Below, one piece after another: positions 39,920-50,349 of a stretch of 64,000 nt of DNA; within the stretch, counting starts at the first letter, position 1; every line of letters begins with the position of its first letter. Source of the stretch: Massilia sp. CFBP 13721. Lineage in GTDB: Bacteria > Pseudomonadota > Gammaproteobacteria > Burkholderiales > Burkholderiaceae_D. Location: contig NZ_JACYUY010000031.1 of the NCBI RefSeq assembly GCF_014842025.1, positions 1-64,000 of the forward strand. Direction: 5' to 3'. The notes beneath the pieces were generated by a model. That model worked only from the letters and a program-made list of their open reading frames with translations. It did not search any database and was not told the origin of the DNA. Both the position numbers and the translations under genes were made by a program.

Positions 39920-42451
39920 CTAGGCAGCGGCCGGCGCCCTTGCGATCGTCGCCAGCACGCGCGCCAGTTCCTCGAACGCCACCGGCTTGACCAGGTGGTG
40001 GGAAAACTCGGCCGCGAGCGAGGCGCGGCGGTCGTGTTCCTGGCCGTAGCCGGACACGGCGATCAGCACACTGTGCGCCGTTTCCGGCTGCGCGCGCAGG
40101 CGCCGCGCCAGTTCGTTGCCGTCGACGTCGGGCAGGCCGATGTCGAGCAGGCAGGCGTCGGGACGGGCGCTGCGCGCCAGTTCCGGCGCGCGCAGCGACT
40201 CGTGTTCGATGAAGACCTCGTGGCCCTGGCCTTCGAGCAGCAGCGCGAGCATGGTGGCGGCGTCGACGTTGTCGTCGACCACCAGCAGTGTCAGCCCCGC
40301 GGTGGCTGCGACCGCCGTCGCTTGCTGCGGCGCCAGCGCGCCGGCCGCCGGCGCCGCCAGCGGCAAGCTCACCGTGAAAGTACTGCCCTGTCCCGGACCG
40401 GCACTGGCGCAGCCGACCGTGCCGCCATGCAGCGCCACCAGGTTGCGCACCAGCGCCAGGCCGAGCCCGAGGCCGCCCTGCGAGCAGTCCGAACTGCGTT
40501 TGGCCTGGGCGAACAGGTCGAAGGCGCGCTCGGTCAGTTCGCGCTCCATGCCGATGCCCTCGTCGCGCACCGCCAGCAGCGCCTGGCCGTCGGTCGCCTG
40601 CAACTCGACCTCGATCGCGCGTTCGTCCGGCGTGTACTTGACCGCGTTGCCGAGCAGGTTCGAGACCACCTGCACCAGGCGCGCGCGGTCGCCCTCGACG
40701 ACCAGCGGCAGTGGCGGCAGGTGCAGCGACAGGCGCTGGCGCCGCGCCGCCAGTTGCGGGCGCACCTGCTCGGCGGCTTCGTCGACGATGGTGCGCAGGT
40801 CGAGGGGGGTGCGCTGCAGTTCGATCAGGCCGCGCGTGACGCGCGAGACGTCCAGCAGATCGTCCACCAGGCGCGTCATGTGGCGCACCTGGCGGCCGAT
40901 GATGGCGCTACTCTGGCGCACCCGGGTTTCGCTCTGCGCCCCCATGTCGAGCAGCGTGGCGGCCGCGCTGATCGGCGCCAGCGGGTTGCGCAGTTCGTGC
41001 GCCAGCATGGCCAGGAACTCGTCCTTGCGCTGGTCGGCCATCTTGAGGCCCTCTTCGGCGCGCTTGCGGTCGGTGATTTCGCGGAAGAAGATGGCGACCC
41101 CGCCGTCCTGGGTGGGGAAGGCGCGGATTTCGTTCCAGCCGCGCCGTCCTCCGACCGGGGCCAGCGGATGCTCGACGCTGCCGGCCACGCGCTCGTTCAT
41201 TGCCCGGTGCAGCATGGCGGCCGCCGGCGTGCCTTCGACCTCGGGAAACAGCTGCCAGTGGTTCTTGCCGATCACCTGCTCCGCCGCCAGTCCGCAGATG
41301 CGCAAGCCTTCGGCATTCATTTCCAGCATGGTCCAGTGGCGGTCGGCCAGGCCGAAGCCTTCGCCGATGGTGTCGAAGATGTAGCGGCTGCGGTCGCGCT
41401 CGGCGCGCAGTTCGGCCTGGACGCGCGCCGTATCGAGCGCGGCCCAGGTGCGCCCGGCCGTATCGCGTGTGAAGCGCTCGTCGTCCTCGCTCCAGTGATA
41501 GGGCGCGGCGCGGTTCAGGCTGAGGAAGGCGACCAGGCGACCATCGCGCACCAGCGGCACGGTCAGCAGCGCGCCGATCCGCTCTTCGCGGTAGCGTTCG
41601 GGGAAGCCGGCGGTGCGTGGGTCGGTGCCGGTGTCGTCGATGATCAGGGTCTGGCCGGCACGCAGCGCCGTGAACAGCGTCGGGCCGAAATCGTCGATCG
41701 CAAAGCGTTCGCGCGACAGTTCGGCAACGCCGGCGCCGGTCCACTGGCGCAGGCTGACGAAGGTGCCGGCGGCGTCGTCCACCTCACCGTACAGCGCACG
41801 CGACAAGCCGAGTTCTTCGCCCAGCAGGGCCACGGCCGTGCCCAGCACCTCGGCCGGGGCGCCGAGCGGGCGCAAGGCGTCGGACAGCTTCAGTTCCAGC
41901 GCGGCGCGGCGTTCGGCCTGCACGCGGCTGGTCGTTTCCATGACGGTGCAATACATGCCGGCCACGCGCCCGGCGCCGTCGTGCAGCGGCGAATACGAGA
42001 AGGTGAAATAGCCCTGCTCCGGAAAGCCCTGGCGTACCACGGTCAGCGGCAGGTCCTGGTGGAAGGCGGACTTGTTCGACAGCGCGCGGTCGATGATCGG
42101 CACCAGGTCGCTCCAGATCTCGGCCCAGATTTGCTGAAAAGGTTGTGCCAGCGCCTGCGGATGCTTGGCGCCGAGGATGATCGCGTAGGCGTCGTTGTAC
42201 AGGAAGCGCAGGTCCGGTCCCCAGGCGACGAACATCGGGAAGGCCGAATTGAGCGACATGCCGACCGCAGTCGTCAGTTCGGGCGGCCAGCATTCGGGAT
42301 CGCCGAGCGGATTGCTGCGCCAGTCGTGGGCGGCCAGCAGCGCGCGCACGCCGGTGCGGGGAATCGAGGGATCGTTGGGAAAGAGGCCGGGCATGGCCGG
42401 GATTGTCCCACAGTCAGGCAGTAGTCGGAGCTTCAATTGCTCCGGGTTCAT
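39920..42451 (-). CDS. Hybrid sensor histidine kinase (PAS-GAF-PAS-HisKA-HATPase-REC)
   Basis: The product is 843 residues long with no TM segment, so it is a cytoplasmic sensor. A PAS-like domain (about 60-170) is followed by GAF (about 185-335, LGLSRALYGEVDDAAGTFV), a second PAS (about 345-460) and HisKA with phospho-acceptor His in FLAMLAHELRNPLAP (about 488). HATPase_c has N box NLLGNAVKYTPD and G boxes DEGIGM and GLGLGLALV. The C-terminal receiver (about 715-835) carries LLVVDDNVDAA and Asp in ACLLDIGLPDVDG. Phosphate probably passes from His to the fused receiver and on to an unlinked Hpt. An internal ATG at 42394 is an alternative start. Confidence 0.92.
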   Translation of the reverse strand: MNPEQLKLRLLPDCGTIPAMPGLFPNDPSIPRTGVRALLAAHDWRSNPLGDPECWPPELTTAVGMSLNSAFPMFVAWGPDLRFLYNDAYAIILGAKHPQALAQPFQQIWAEIWSDLVPIIDRALSNKSAFHQDLPLTVVRQGFPEQGYFTFSYSPLHDGAGRVAGMYCTVMETTSRVQAERRAALELKLSDALRPLGAPAEVLGTAVALLGEELGLSRALYGEVDDAAGTFVSLRQWTGAGVAELSRERFAIDDFGPTLFTALRAGQTLIIDDTGTDPRTAGFPERYREERIGALLTVPLVRDGRLVAFLSLNRAAPYHWSEDDERFTRDTAGRTWAALDTARVQAELRAERDRSRYIFDTIGEGFGLADRHWTMLEMNAEGLRICGLAAEQVIGKNHWQLFPEVEGTPAAAMLHRAMNERVAGSVEHPLAPVGGRRGWNEIRAFPTQDGGVAIFFREITDRKRAEEGLKMADQRKDEFLAMLAHELRNPLAPISAAATLLDMGAQSETRVRQSSAIIGRQVRHMTRLVDDLLDVSRVTRGLIELQRTPLDLRTIVDEAAEQVRPQLAARRQRLSLHLPPLPLVVEGDRARLVQVVSNLLGNAVKYTPDERAIEVELQATDGQALLAVRDEGIGMERELTERAFDLFAQAKRSSDCSQGGLGLGLALVRNLVALHGGTVGCASAGPGQGSTFTVSLPLAAPAAGALAPQQATAVAATAGLTLLVVDDNVDAATMLALLLEGQGHEVFIEHESLRAPELARSARPDACLLDIGLPDVDGNELARRLRAQPETAHSVLIAVSGYGQEHDRRASLAAEFSHHLVKPVAFEELARVLATIARAPAAA

Positions 42452-42463
42452 TGATTACAGACC

Positions 42464-42632
42464 CGTAGGGTGGGCGGCTCCACCTCTTCGGTGGGGTATC
42501 CACGGCATGCGCGCCGCCCACGCGTTCAACCGGCCGTCGATCCGTCGCGAAGTCTCAAGATGGGGTTGAACGCGTGGGCGGCATTCGGGCAGCGGTCAGG
42601 CATGTGTCCGGGTATAGCCGCCCACCCTACGG
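42464..42632. repeat. REP/BIME-like repeat 4
   Basis: GTAGGGTGGGCGGC...GCCGCCCACGCG is followed by an inverted arm CGCGTGGGCGGC...GCCGCCCACCCTAC. It fills the gap between the hybrid kinase and orn. Confidence 0.85.
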
Positions 42633-42639
42633 GTTTCGA

Positions 42640-43236
42640 TCAAATCTTGATAAAGTGTTCGCGGTAGTACTTCAGTTCCTCGACCGACTCGATGATGTCG
42701 GCCAGCGCCGTGTGCTTTTGGTGCTTCTTGAATCCGGACGCCAGTTCCGGCTTCCAGCGGCGGCACAATTCCTTCAGCGTCGACACGTCCAGGTTACGGT
42801 AGTGGAAGAAGGCTTCCAGCTTCGGCATGCCGCGCGCCATGAAGCGGCGGTCCTGGCAGATGGTGTTGCCGCACATCGGCGACTTGTTGGCCGGGACGAA
42901 GTTCTTGAGGAAGGCGATCAGCGCGACTTCGGCGTCGGCTTCGGTCACGGTCGATGCCTTGACGCGGTCGATCAGGCCCGACTTGCCGTGCGTGCCCTTG
43001 TTCCAGTTGTCCATCTTGTTCAACGTTTCGTCCGACTGGTGGATCGCGAAGACCGGACCTTCGGCCAGCACGTTCAGGTGCATGTCGGTGACGACGACGG
43101 CGATCTCGATGATGCGGTCGGTATCCGGATCGAGGCCGGTCATTTCCATGTCGACCCAGACCAGGTTCATGTCGTTGGGACGCTGGGCGGTGGACGCAGG
43201 GGTTGCTGGTGCGGCGGATTCGGTTGGGTGTGACAT
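42640..43236 (-). CDS. orn: Oligoribonuclease
   Basis: The product is 198 residues long. This DEDDh 3'-5' exonuclease degrades 2-5-nt RNAs, including pGpG from cyclic-di-GMP turnover. LVWVDMEMTGLDPDTDRIIEIAVV (about 25-48) gives the first two acidic residues, and MCGNTICQDRRFMARGMPKLEAFFHYRNLDVSTLKEL (about 126-162) holds the third. The catalytic His region HTALADIIESVEELKYYREHF closes the domain. A 20-residue Ala/Thr/Pro-rich N-terminal extension exceeds the usual ~180-residue length. The gene is divergent from the M48 peptidase. Confidence 0.95.
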   Translation of the reverse strand: MSHPTESAAPATPASTAQRPNDMNLVWVDMEMTGLDPDTDRIIEIAVVVTDMHLNVLAEGPVFAIHQSDETLNKMDNWNKGTHGKSGLIDRVKASTVTEADAEVALIAFLKNFVPANKSPMCGNTICQDRRFMARGMPKLEAFFHYRNLDVSTLKELCRRWKPELASGFKKHQKHTALADIIESVEELKYYREHFIKI

Positions 43237-43283
43237 AATTCTCTCTTTGCCTAATCAATCCTGCATTTTCTCACAGGCACTGA

Positions 43284-44546
43284 ATGTCTTCACTCGCGTT
43301 TTCGGTTTTGTTCGTCGTTTTCTTCGTGCTCACGCTCGGGCTGCGCTTCTGGCTGGCCAACCGCCAGATCCGCCACGTGCTGCGCCACCGCGGCCGCGTG
43401 CCGGGCGAATTCGCGGCCAAGGTCTCGCTCGAGACCCACCAGAAGGCGGCCGACTACACGGTCGCCAAGACCCGCTTCGGCATCGCCGCGCTGCTCTGGG
43501 GCGGCCTGACCCTGGTCGGCTTCACCTTGCTGGGCGGCCTGCAGGCCATCTCGGACGCCCTGCTGCCGCTGGCCGGTCCGGGAATGCTACATCAGATCGC
43601 GCTGATCGCCGCGTTCGCGATCACGTCAAGCCTGCTCGACCTGCCCTTCGACTACTACCGCCAGTTCGTGCTCGAGGAACGCTTCGGCTTCAACAAGATG
43701 AGCGTCAAGCTGTGGATCGCCGACATGCTCAAGGGCGCGCTGGTCGGCGCCGCCATCGGCCTGCCGCTGCTGTGGGTCGTGCTCAAATTGATGGAGTCGA
43801 CCGGGTCGCTGTGGTGGTTCTGGACCTGGCTGGTCTGGAGCGGCTTCCAGCTCCTGATGATGGTGCTCTACCCGAGCGTGATCGCGCCGCTGTTTAACAA
43901 GTTCACGCCCCTGAGTGACGACAGCCTGAAGGCCCGCATCGAAGGCTTGATGGCGCGCGTCGGCTTCGCCTCGAAGGGCCTGTTCGTGATGGACGGCAGC
44001 CGCCGCAGCGCGCACGGCAATGCCTATTTCTCCGGCTTCGGCGCGGCCAAGCGCATCGTCTTCTTCGATACCCTGATCGAGCGCCTGGCGCCGCACGAGA
44101 TCGAAGCGGTGCTGGCGCACGAACTGGGGCATTTCAAGCTGAAGCACATCGTCAAGCGCATCGCCGTGATGTTCGCGCTGTCGCTCGCCTTTCTCGCCCT
44201 GCTCGGCTACCTCAAGGAACAAAGCTGGTTCTATACCGGCCTGGGCGTGATGCCGCAGCTGGCCGGTCCGAACGATGCCATGGCCCTGCTGCTGTTCGTG
44301 CTGGTGCTACCGATCTTTACCTTCGTGTTCGGCCCCTTGAGTGCGATCACCTCGCGCAAGCACGAGTTCGAGGCCGACGCCTTTGCGGCGAAGCACAGCG
44401 ACGCCCAGTACCTGGTCTCGGCGCTCGTCAAAATGTACGAAGACAATGCCTCGACGCTGACGCCGGACCCGCTGCATTCGGCCTTTTACGATTCGCACCC
44501 GCCGGCCTCGGTACGGATCGCCCATTTGAACGGGGCGGCGGCATGA
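43284..44546 (+). CDS. M48 (Ste24/CAAX-type) membrane metallopeptidase
   Basis: The product is 420 residues long. Several TM helices precede the zinc site VLAHELGHFKLKH (H-E-x-x-H near 276-280). The third ligand Glu lies in SRKHEFEADAFAA (about 358), and DGSRRSAHGNAYFSGFG is the conserved substrate strand. It cleaves membrane-associated proteins or peptides in the inner membrane. Its stop overlaps the next start (ATGA at 44543), which begins a tightly coupled operon with the pterin dehydratase and rsgA. Confidence 0.92.
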   Translation: MSSLAFSVLFVVFFVLTLGLRFWLANRQIRHVLRHRGRVPGEFAAKVSLETHQKAADYTVAKTRFGIAALLWGGLTLVGFTLLGGLQAISDALLPLAGPGMLHQIALIAAFAITSSLLDLPFDYYRQFVLEERFGFNKMSVKLWIADMLKGALVGAAIGLPLLWVVLKLMESTGSLWWFWTWLVWSGFQLLMMVLYPSVIAPLFNKFTPLSDDSLKARIEGLMARVGFASKGLFVMDGSRRSAHGNAYFSGFGAAKRIVFFDTLIERLAPHEIEAVLAHELGHFKLKHIVKRIAVMFALSLAFLALLGYLKEQSWFYTGLGVMPQLAGPNDAMALLLFVLVLPIFTFVFGPLSAITSRKHEFEADAFAAKHSDAQYLVSALVKMYEDNASTLTPDPLHSAFYDSHPPASVRIAHLNGAAA

Positions 44547-44875
44547 TGCTGGCCGAGCAGCGCTGCACGCACGGCGCGCCCGCCTTGAGTCCGGCCGAGG
44601 TGCCGGCCTCGATGGCGCAGGTGCCGGATTGGCAGGTCGACGCTAACCGTATCGTGCGTTCTTTCGAATTCAGGGATTACCACGAGACGATCGCCTTCGT
44701 GAATGCGCTGGCCGCCATGATCCACCTCGAGGACCACCATCCCGAACTGACCGTGCGCTACCGCCACTGCATCGTCGCCTGGACGACCCACTCGGCGGGC
44801 AACGCCATTTCCATGAACGACCTTATCTGCGCTGCGAAAGCCGACGCAATCTACGAAGAACGGACACGCGCATGA
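44543..44875 (+). CDS. phhB: 4a-hydroxytetrahydrobiopterin dehydratase
   Basis: This 110-residue pterin-4a-carbinolamine dehydratase recycles the oxidised pterin cofactor of aromatic amino acid hydroxylases. The catalytic motif IHLEDHHPELTVRYRHCIVAWTTHSAGNAISMND (about 61-93), with the His pair, fits the family, as does the total length. It is joined by 4-base overlaps to the M48 gene upstream and rsgA downstream, so translation is coupled. No phenylalanine hydroxylase gene is present in the window. Confidence 0.92.
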   Translation: MMLAEQRCTHGAPALSPAEVPASMAQVPDWQVDANRIVRSFEFRDYHETIAFVNALAAMIHLEDHHPELTVRYRHCIVAWTTHSAGNAISMNDLICAAKADAIYEERTRA

Positions 44876-45771
44876 GTGAACAACCGAGCCTCACCGGCAC
44901 CATCATCGCCGCCCACGGGCGTCATTACCTGGCCAATGCGAACGGCGAAAAACTCCAGTGCGTCACGCGCGGCAAGAAGACGAACGTCGCCGTCGGCGAC
45001 GTGGTGCACCTGGTGAAAACCTCGAACGACCAGGCCGTGATCGAACAGATCGCCGAGCGCACCACCCTGCTCTACCGCTCGGACCAGTACAAATCGAAGC
45101 TGCTGGCGGCGAACATTTCGCGCCTGTTCATCGTCGTCGCCACCGAACCTGGCTTTGCCGACGACCTGGTCTCGCGTTCGCTGGTGGCGGCCGAGGCGGC
45201 CGGCATCGAGGCGCACCTGATCCTGAACAAGACCGACGTCGAAGACCTGCTGCCGCGCGCGCGCGAACGCGCCGGCGTGTACGCCGCGCTCGGCTATCCG
45301 GTGCACGAAGTATCGGCGCGCGCCAACCCGGAACACGCGCTGGCGGTCTTGCGCCCGCTGCTGGCCGGCCAGTCGTCGATCTTCATCGGCCAGTCGGGTA
45401 TGGGCAAGTCCTCGCTGATCAACCTGCTGGTGCCGGACGCCGACATCGCCGTGCGCGAAATCTCGGCCGCGCTCGATACCGGCAAGCACACCACCACCTT
45501 CACGCGCCTGTACTGGTTGCCGGATGGCGCCGCCATCATCGATTCGCCCGGCTTCCAGGAATTCGGCCTGTACCACCTGTCCGAAGGCATGCTCGAACGC
45601 GCCTTTGTCGAGTTCAAGCCCTACCTCGGCGGGTGCAAGTACTACAACTGCCGCCACCTGGCCGAGCCGCAATGCGCGGTGCTCACGGCACTGGCCGAGG
45701 GCAAGATCGCCAGGCACCGGCATGAGCTGTACGGGCAGCTGCTGCACGAGTCGGCGCAGACGCTGTATTGA
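44872..45771 (+). CDS. rsgA: Ribosome small-subunit-dependent GTPase A
   Basis: This 299-residue circularly permuted GTPase helps 30S maturation. An N-terminal OB fold (about 5-75) is followed by G4 LNKTD (about 120), G1 GQSGMGKSSLIN (about 174), G3 DSPGFQEFGL (about 224) and a zinc finger CKYYNCRHLAEPQC (about 255-268). It ends the M48-PCD-rsgA operon; the ATG overlaps the previous stop by 4 bases. Confidence 0.96.
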   Translation: MSEQPSLTGTIIAAHGRHYLANANGEKLQCVTRGKKTNVAVGDVVHLVKTSNDQAVIEQIAERTTLLYRSDQYKSKLLAANISRLFIVVATEPGFADDLVSRSLVAAEAAGIEAHLILNKTDVEDLLPRARERAGVYAALGYPVHEVSARANPEHALAVLRPLLAGQSSIFIGQSGMGKSSLINLLVPDADIAVREISAALDTGKHTTTFTRLYWLPDGAAIIDSPGFQEFGLYHLSEGMLERAFVEFKPYLGGCKYYNCRHLAEPQCAVLTALAEGKIARHRHELYGQLLHESAQTLY

Positions 45772-45775
45772 TTTT

Positions 45776-45888
45776 GTAGGGTGGACGGGTTCCCCGTCCA
45801 CGCGTCGATCGTTATCGGCTCCGAACTCGAACCAGGTGAAATGGACGCAAACTATCACCGCGTGGACGGCAGAGCCGTCCACCCTACG
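45776..45888. repeat. REP/BIME-like repeat 5
   Basis: GTAGGGTGGACGGG...CCGTCCACGCG is paired with the inverted arm CGCGTGGACGGC...GCCGTCCACCCTACG. It lies between rsgA and argF. Confidence 0.85.
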
Positions 45889-45917
45889 CCGCTTTCCACA
45901 CCGTCAAGCAAAACCCT

Positions 45918-45923
45918 TATAAT
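45918..45923 (+). promoter_or_regulatory. Probable -10 element of argF
   Basis: A perfect TATAAT stands 31 bases before the argF ATG. No matching -35 hexamer is evident, so an activator or an extended context may be needed. Confidence 0.5.
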
Positions 45924-45953
45924 CAAAGGGATACTCTCTTTGAAGAACACGAT

Positions 45954-46880
45954 ATGCCAGGCACCAAAGCGATCAAGCACTTCCTGCAGTTCTCCGACTT
46001 CTCGCTCGACGAATTCGAATACGTGATCGAGCGCGCCAAGGTCATCAAGCGCAAGTTCAAGGCCTACGAGGTGTACCACCCGCTGGTCGACCGTACGCTG
46101 GTGATGGTGTTCGAGAAGAGCTCGACCCGTACCCGCCTCTCCTTCGAGGCCGGCATGCACCAGCTGGGTGGCGCGGCGATCTACCTGAACACGCGCGACA
46201 GCCAGCTCGGGCGCGGCGAACCGGTCGAGGATGCGGGCCAGGTGATGAGCCGCATGTGCGACATCATCATGGTGCGCACCTTCGGCCAGGACATCATCGA
46301 ACGCTTCGCGGCCAATTCGCGCGTGCCGGTGATCAACGGTCTCACCAACGAACACCATCCGTGCCAGGTGCTGGCCGACATCTTCACCTTCTACGAGCAC
46401 CGCGGCCCGATCGCCGGCAAGACGGTGGCCTGGATCGGCGACGCCAACAACATGCTGTACTCGTGGCTGCAGGCGGCCGAGGTGTTCGGCTTCCACCTGA
46501 ACATCTCCATGCCGAAGGGCTACGACCTCGATCCGGCGCTGGTCTCGACCACGCGCTACACCCGCTTCGACAATCCCGCAGACGCCTGCGAAGGCGCGCA
46601 CCTGGTCAGCACCGACGTCTGGACCAGCATGGGCTTCGAGAAGGAAAACGCGCAGCGCCTGCAGGACTTCGACGGCTTCATCGTCGACGCCGCCAAGATG
46701 GCGCGCGCCACCCCGGACGCGATCTTCATGCATTGCCTGCCGGCGCACCGCGGCGAGGAAGTCGCGGCCGAGGTCATCGACGGACCACAATCGGTGGTCT
46801 GGGACGAAGCCGAGAACCGCCTGCACGTGCAGAAGGCGCTGATCGAATACCTGCTGCTCGGGCGCATTGAAGACAACTAA
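45954..46880 (+). CDS. argF: Ornithine carbamoyltransferase
   Basis: This 308-residue enzyme forms citrulline from ornithine and carbamoyl phosphate in arginine synthesis. Signatures: FEKSSTRTRLSFEAGM (carbamoyl-phosphate loop, about 50-65), NEHHPCQVLADIFT (about 132), DVWTSMGFE (about 222) and MHCLPAHRGEEV (about 258, with the ornithine-binding Cys-Leu-Pro). Length fits the anabolic form. It is followed after 86 bases by argG on the same strand. Confidence 0.97.
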   Translation: MPGTKAIKHFLQFSDFSLDEFEYVIERAKVIKRKFKAYEVYHPLVDRTLVMVFEKSSTRTRLSFEAGMHQLGGAAIYLNTRDSQLGRGEPVEDAGQVMSRMCDIIMVRTFGQDIIERFAANSRVPVINGLTNEHHPCQVLADIFTFYEHRGPIAGKTVAWIGDANNMLYSWLQAAEVFGFHLNISMPKGYDLDPALVSTTRYTRFDNPADACEGAHLVSTDVWTSMGFEKENAQRLQDFDGFIVDAAKMARATPDAIFMHCLPAHRGEEVAAEVIDGPQSVVWDEAENRLHVQKALIEYLLLGRIEDN

Positions 46881-46966
46881 TTTTTTTGCAGCACCCTTTG
46901 TTTGATCGTCGGTCCGCAAGGACCGGCTGACCACACCCCCACCTCCCTCTCCACACTGGAATTTCC

Positions 46967-48196
<1,230 letters not shown>

Positions 48197-48216
48197 TAAG
48201 CGTACGCTGCGTTTTC

Positions 48217-48241
48217 AAAAGCCGCCTTCAGGCGGCTTTTT
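48217..48241 (+). terminator. Terminator of the argF-argG unit
   Basis: AAAAGCCGCC-ttca-GGCGGCTTTTT, a perfect 10-bp stem with tetraloop and T run. Confidence 0.93.
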
Positions 48242-48270
48242 CGTTTAGCGCCGATGATCATCCGCGGTAG

Positions 48271-48300
48271 CGCGTGGGCACAGGGGCGCCCACCCTACGG
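48271..48300. repeat. REP-like repeat 6, single arm
   Basis: The palindromic arm GCGTGGGCAC...GCGCCCACCCTACGG occurs alone in the space between argG and the SDR gene. Confidence 0.7.
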
Positions 48301-48317
48301 TGCGCATCCGACTCGAC

Positions 48318-49031
48318 TTAAACGTCGCGCAGGTCGGCCACTGCCTGGCGCCCGAAATCCTCGGACAGCAGCAAGGTCACCAACTTGCGCGCACACTCCT
48401 CCGGCGCGGCCAGCGCCCCTTCCTGCTTCATCTGCACGAAGCGCTCCTTCATCGGGAAATCCGCTTCCGGAGTGGCGCGGATCTCGGCCTGCATGCCGGT
48501 ATCGATCACGCCCGGCGCCAGGCTGCAGCAGCGCACCGTCGCGTCGCCGTCCTGCAGCACCGCTTCGGCGTGACGGTCGAGCGCGGCCTTGGTGGCGCAG
48601 TACACGCTCCAGCCCGGATAGGCGTTCCTGCCCGCGCCGCTCGAGATGTGCAGGATGCGGCGCTCGCCGCGGCTGGCGCGCACCACCGCCGCAGCCAGCG
48701 CCAGCGGCGCCGCCACGTTCAGCGTGACGGCGCGCAGCGCGGCCAGCGGGTCCTGCTGCGCCAGCGGTCCGACCGGCGTCACGACGCCGGCATTGTTCAC
48801 CAGCAGCGTGGCGCCCTCGTCGCGCAGCCAGTTCGCCAGGGCGTCTCCGGACAGGAAGGCGGCCAGCGCGGCATTGTCGGACAGGTCGACCTCGATCTCG
48901 GTCAGCAGCGCCGACACCGGGTGGGCGCTGTGGCTGCGCGCCAGGCCGAGCACGGGAATCCCGCGTTCGATCAGTTCGGCCGCGATGGCGGCGCCGAGGC
49001 CCTTGGTGTGGCCGGTGACGATGGCTTTCAT
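48318..49031 (-). CDS. Short-chain dehydrogenase/reductase family oxidoreductase
   Basis: The protein has 237 residues from ATG 49031, which has AAGGAG upstream; a longer frame to 49067 lacks one. The Rossmann motif TGHTKGLGAAIAAELI (T-G-x3-G-x-G, residues 5-20), VNNAGVV (about 82) and the catalytic Y-x-x-x-K in SVYCATKAALDRH (about 143-155), with Ser in ISSGAG before it, define a classical SDR. Thr-Gly-His replaces the usual T-G-A/G. The cofactor is probably NAD(P); the substrate is unknown. It stands alone. Confidence 0.9.
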   Translation of the reverse strand: MKAIVTGHTKGLGAAIAAELIERGIPVLGLARSHSAHPVSALLTEIEVDLSDNAALAAFLSGDALANWLRDEGATLLVNNAGVVTPVGPLAQQDPLAALRAVTLNVAAPLALAAAVVRASRGERRILHISSGAGRNAYPGWSVYCATKAALDRHAEAVLQDGDATVRCCSLAPGVIDTGMQAEIRATPEADFPMKERFVQMKQEGALAAPEECARKLVTLLLSEDFGRQAVADLRDV

Positions 49032-49195
49032 GTTGTTGTTCTCCTTGGCGAATGGGACCAAAAGCATAACTCAGCATAGCCGAATGCGGCCCACCCGCGC
49101 ATACCGTTGTAAGTTGGCACTCAAAGTATGCGTAATGCAACAATTTGCTTTGCCTCAGAGTAGAATGGGCCGCCTCAATCTACTGCGCCGAACCG

Positions 49196-50188
49196 ATGCC
49201 CTTTGCAACGCCTGCCTTTGCATCACCGAACAATCCACACCGCATCCTGTTGGTCGGCGCGCCGCCGTTTGCCGGCGCGCTGCGCGAGATGCTGGCCGGC
49301 GCGGACGACATCGAACTGGTGCTGGTCGATGCCGTCCAGGTGCTGGAACAGGCGGCCAGCCTGCGTCCCGGCGTGCTGGTGCGCGCACTGGGCGGGCGCG
49401 AGGACAGCGGCGACTTCATCCGTGCCTGCCGCGCCCATCCCGTTCTCGCTGCCCTGCCCCTGCTGGTGCTGGCGCCGCATGCGCAGAATGCCGGGCGCGA
49501 TGCGGCCTTTGCCGCCGGCGCCAGCGATTACCTGGCCGACTTGCCGACCCGGACCGAATTGCTGGCGCGCCTGCGCTACCACGCGCAGGCCGGCCAGGCG
49601 CTGGCCGAACGCGCGGATGCGCTGCGCCGCCTGGAGGCAACCCAGGCGCTGCTGGCCCGCGCCCAGGCCGAACTCGACCGGATCGATGGCGTCGACAGCC
49701 TGACCGGCATCCCCAACCGGCGCCGCTTCGACCAGGTGGCGCAGGGCGAATGGCAGCGCGCACGGCGCAACGGCCAGCCGCTCTCCTTGCTGGTCTGCGA
49801 CGTCGACAGCTTCGGCTATTTCAATCACCGCCTCGGGCGCGATGCGGGCGACCTGTGCCTGCGCAGGATGGCGGGCGTGCTCACCGGCCAGCTGAAACGC
49901 CCGTCGGACCTGGCCGCGCGCTACGACGGCAAGCAGTTTGCGATCCTGCTGCCCGACACCGGCCTGGACGGCGCCGTGCAGGTGGCCGAAGGCTGCCGCA
50001 CGGCGCTCGAACGGCTGGGGCTGTCGCATCCGCTGCCGGAGCGGCGCATCGTGACGATGTCGGTCGGGGTGGCATCCACCTTGCCGTCGGACGAGGGCAT
50101 GTTCGAGGCGGTGCTGGCGCGGGCCGGCGAAGCCGTGCTGGCGGCGAAGTCGCGTGGACGTAATCGGGTGGCGGCGTTTCGCGCGTAG
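49196..50188 (+). CDS. Receiver-like plus degenerate GGDEF domain protein
   Basis: The protein has 330 residues from ATG 49196 (first in-frame ATG after a leader that reads poorly). The N-terminal domain (about 15-130) has a receiver-like order of strands (HRILLVGAPPFAGALREML; LPLLVLAPHA; ASDYLADLP) but lacks the acidic pocket and phospho-acceptor Asp. A coiled-coil linker (about 135-165) leads to a GGDEF domain starting DSLTGIPNRRRFDQ. The active-site motif is DGKQF (about 242, RYDGKQFAILL) instead of GGDEF, so catalysis is unlikely. It may bind GTP or cyclic di-GMP or act through protein contacts. Confidence 0.85.
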   Translation: MPFATPAFASPNNPHRILLVGAPPFAGALREMLAGADDIELVLVDAVQVLEQAASLRPGVLVRALGGREDSGDFIRACRAHPVLAALPLLVLAPHAQNAGRDAAFAAGASDYLADLPTRTELLARLRYHAQAGQALAERADALRRLEATQALLARAQAELDRIDGVDSLTGIPNRRRFDQVAQGEWQRARRNGQPLSLLVCDVDSFGYFNHRLGRDAGDLCLRRMAGVLTGQLKRPSDLAARYDGKQFAILLPDTGLDGAVQVAEGCRTALERLGLSHPLPERRIVTMSVGVASTLPSDEGMFEAVLARAGEAVLAAKSRGRNRVAAFRA

Positions 50189-50344
50189 GGTGGACTCTGT
50201 CCACGCGCTACGGCGGTAATTCAGTGGGCGACCAGTGCAAATAACGTAGCGCCTGCGTACGGCAACCAGGAACGCTGACGATCCTGCGCTGATTTGCGTT
50301 TCGGGATCGCAGCGTGTGTACCGCGTGGACGGAGTCCACCCTAC
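50185..50344. repeat. REP/BIME-like repeat 7
   Basis: GTAGGGTGGACTC...GTCCACGCG, overlapping the stop of the GGDEF-like gene, pairs with CGCGTGGACGGAGTCCACCCTAC ending just before the murB stop. Confidence 0.85.
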
Positions 50345-50349
50345 AACAT

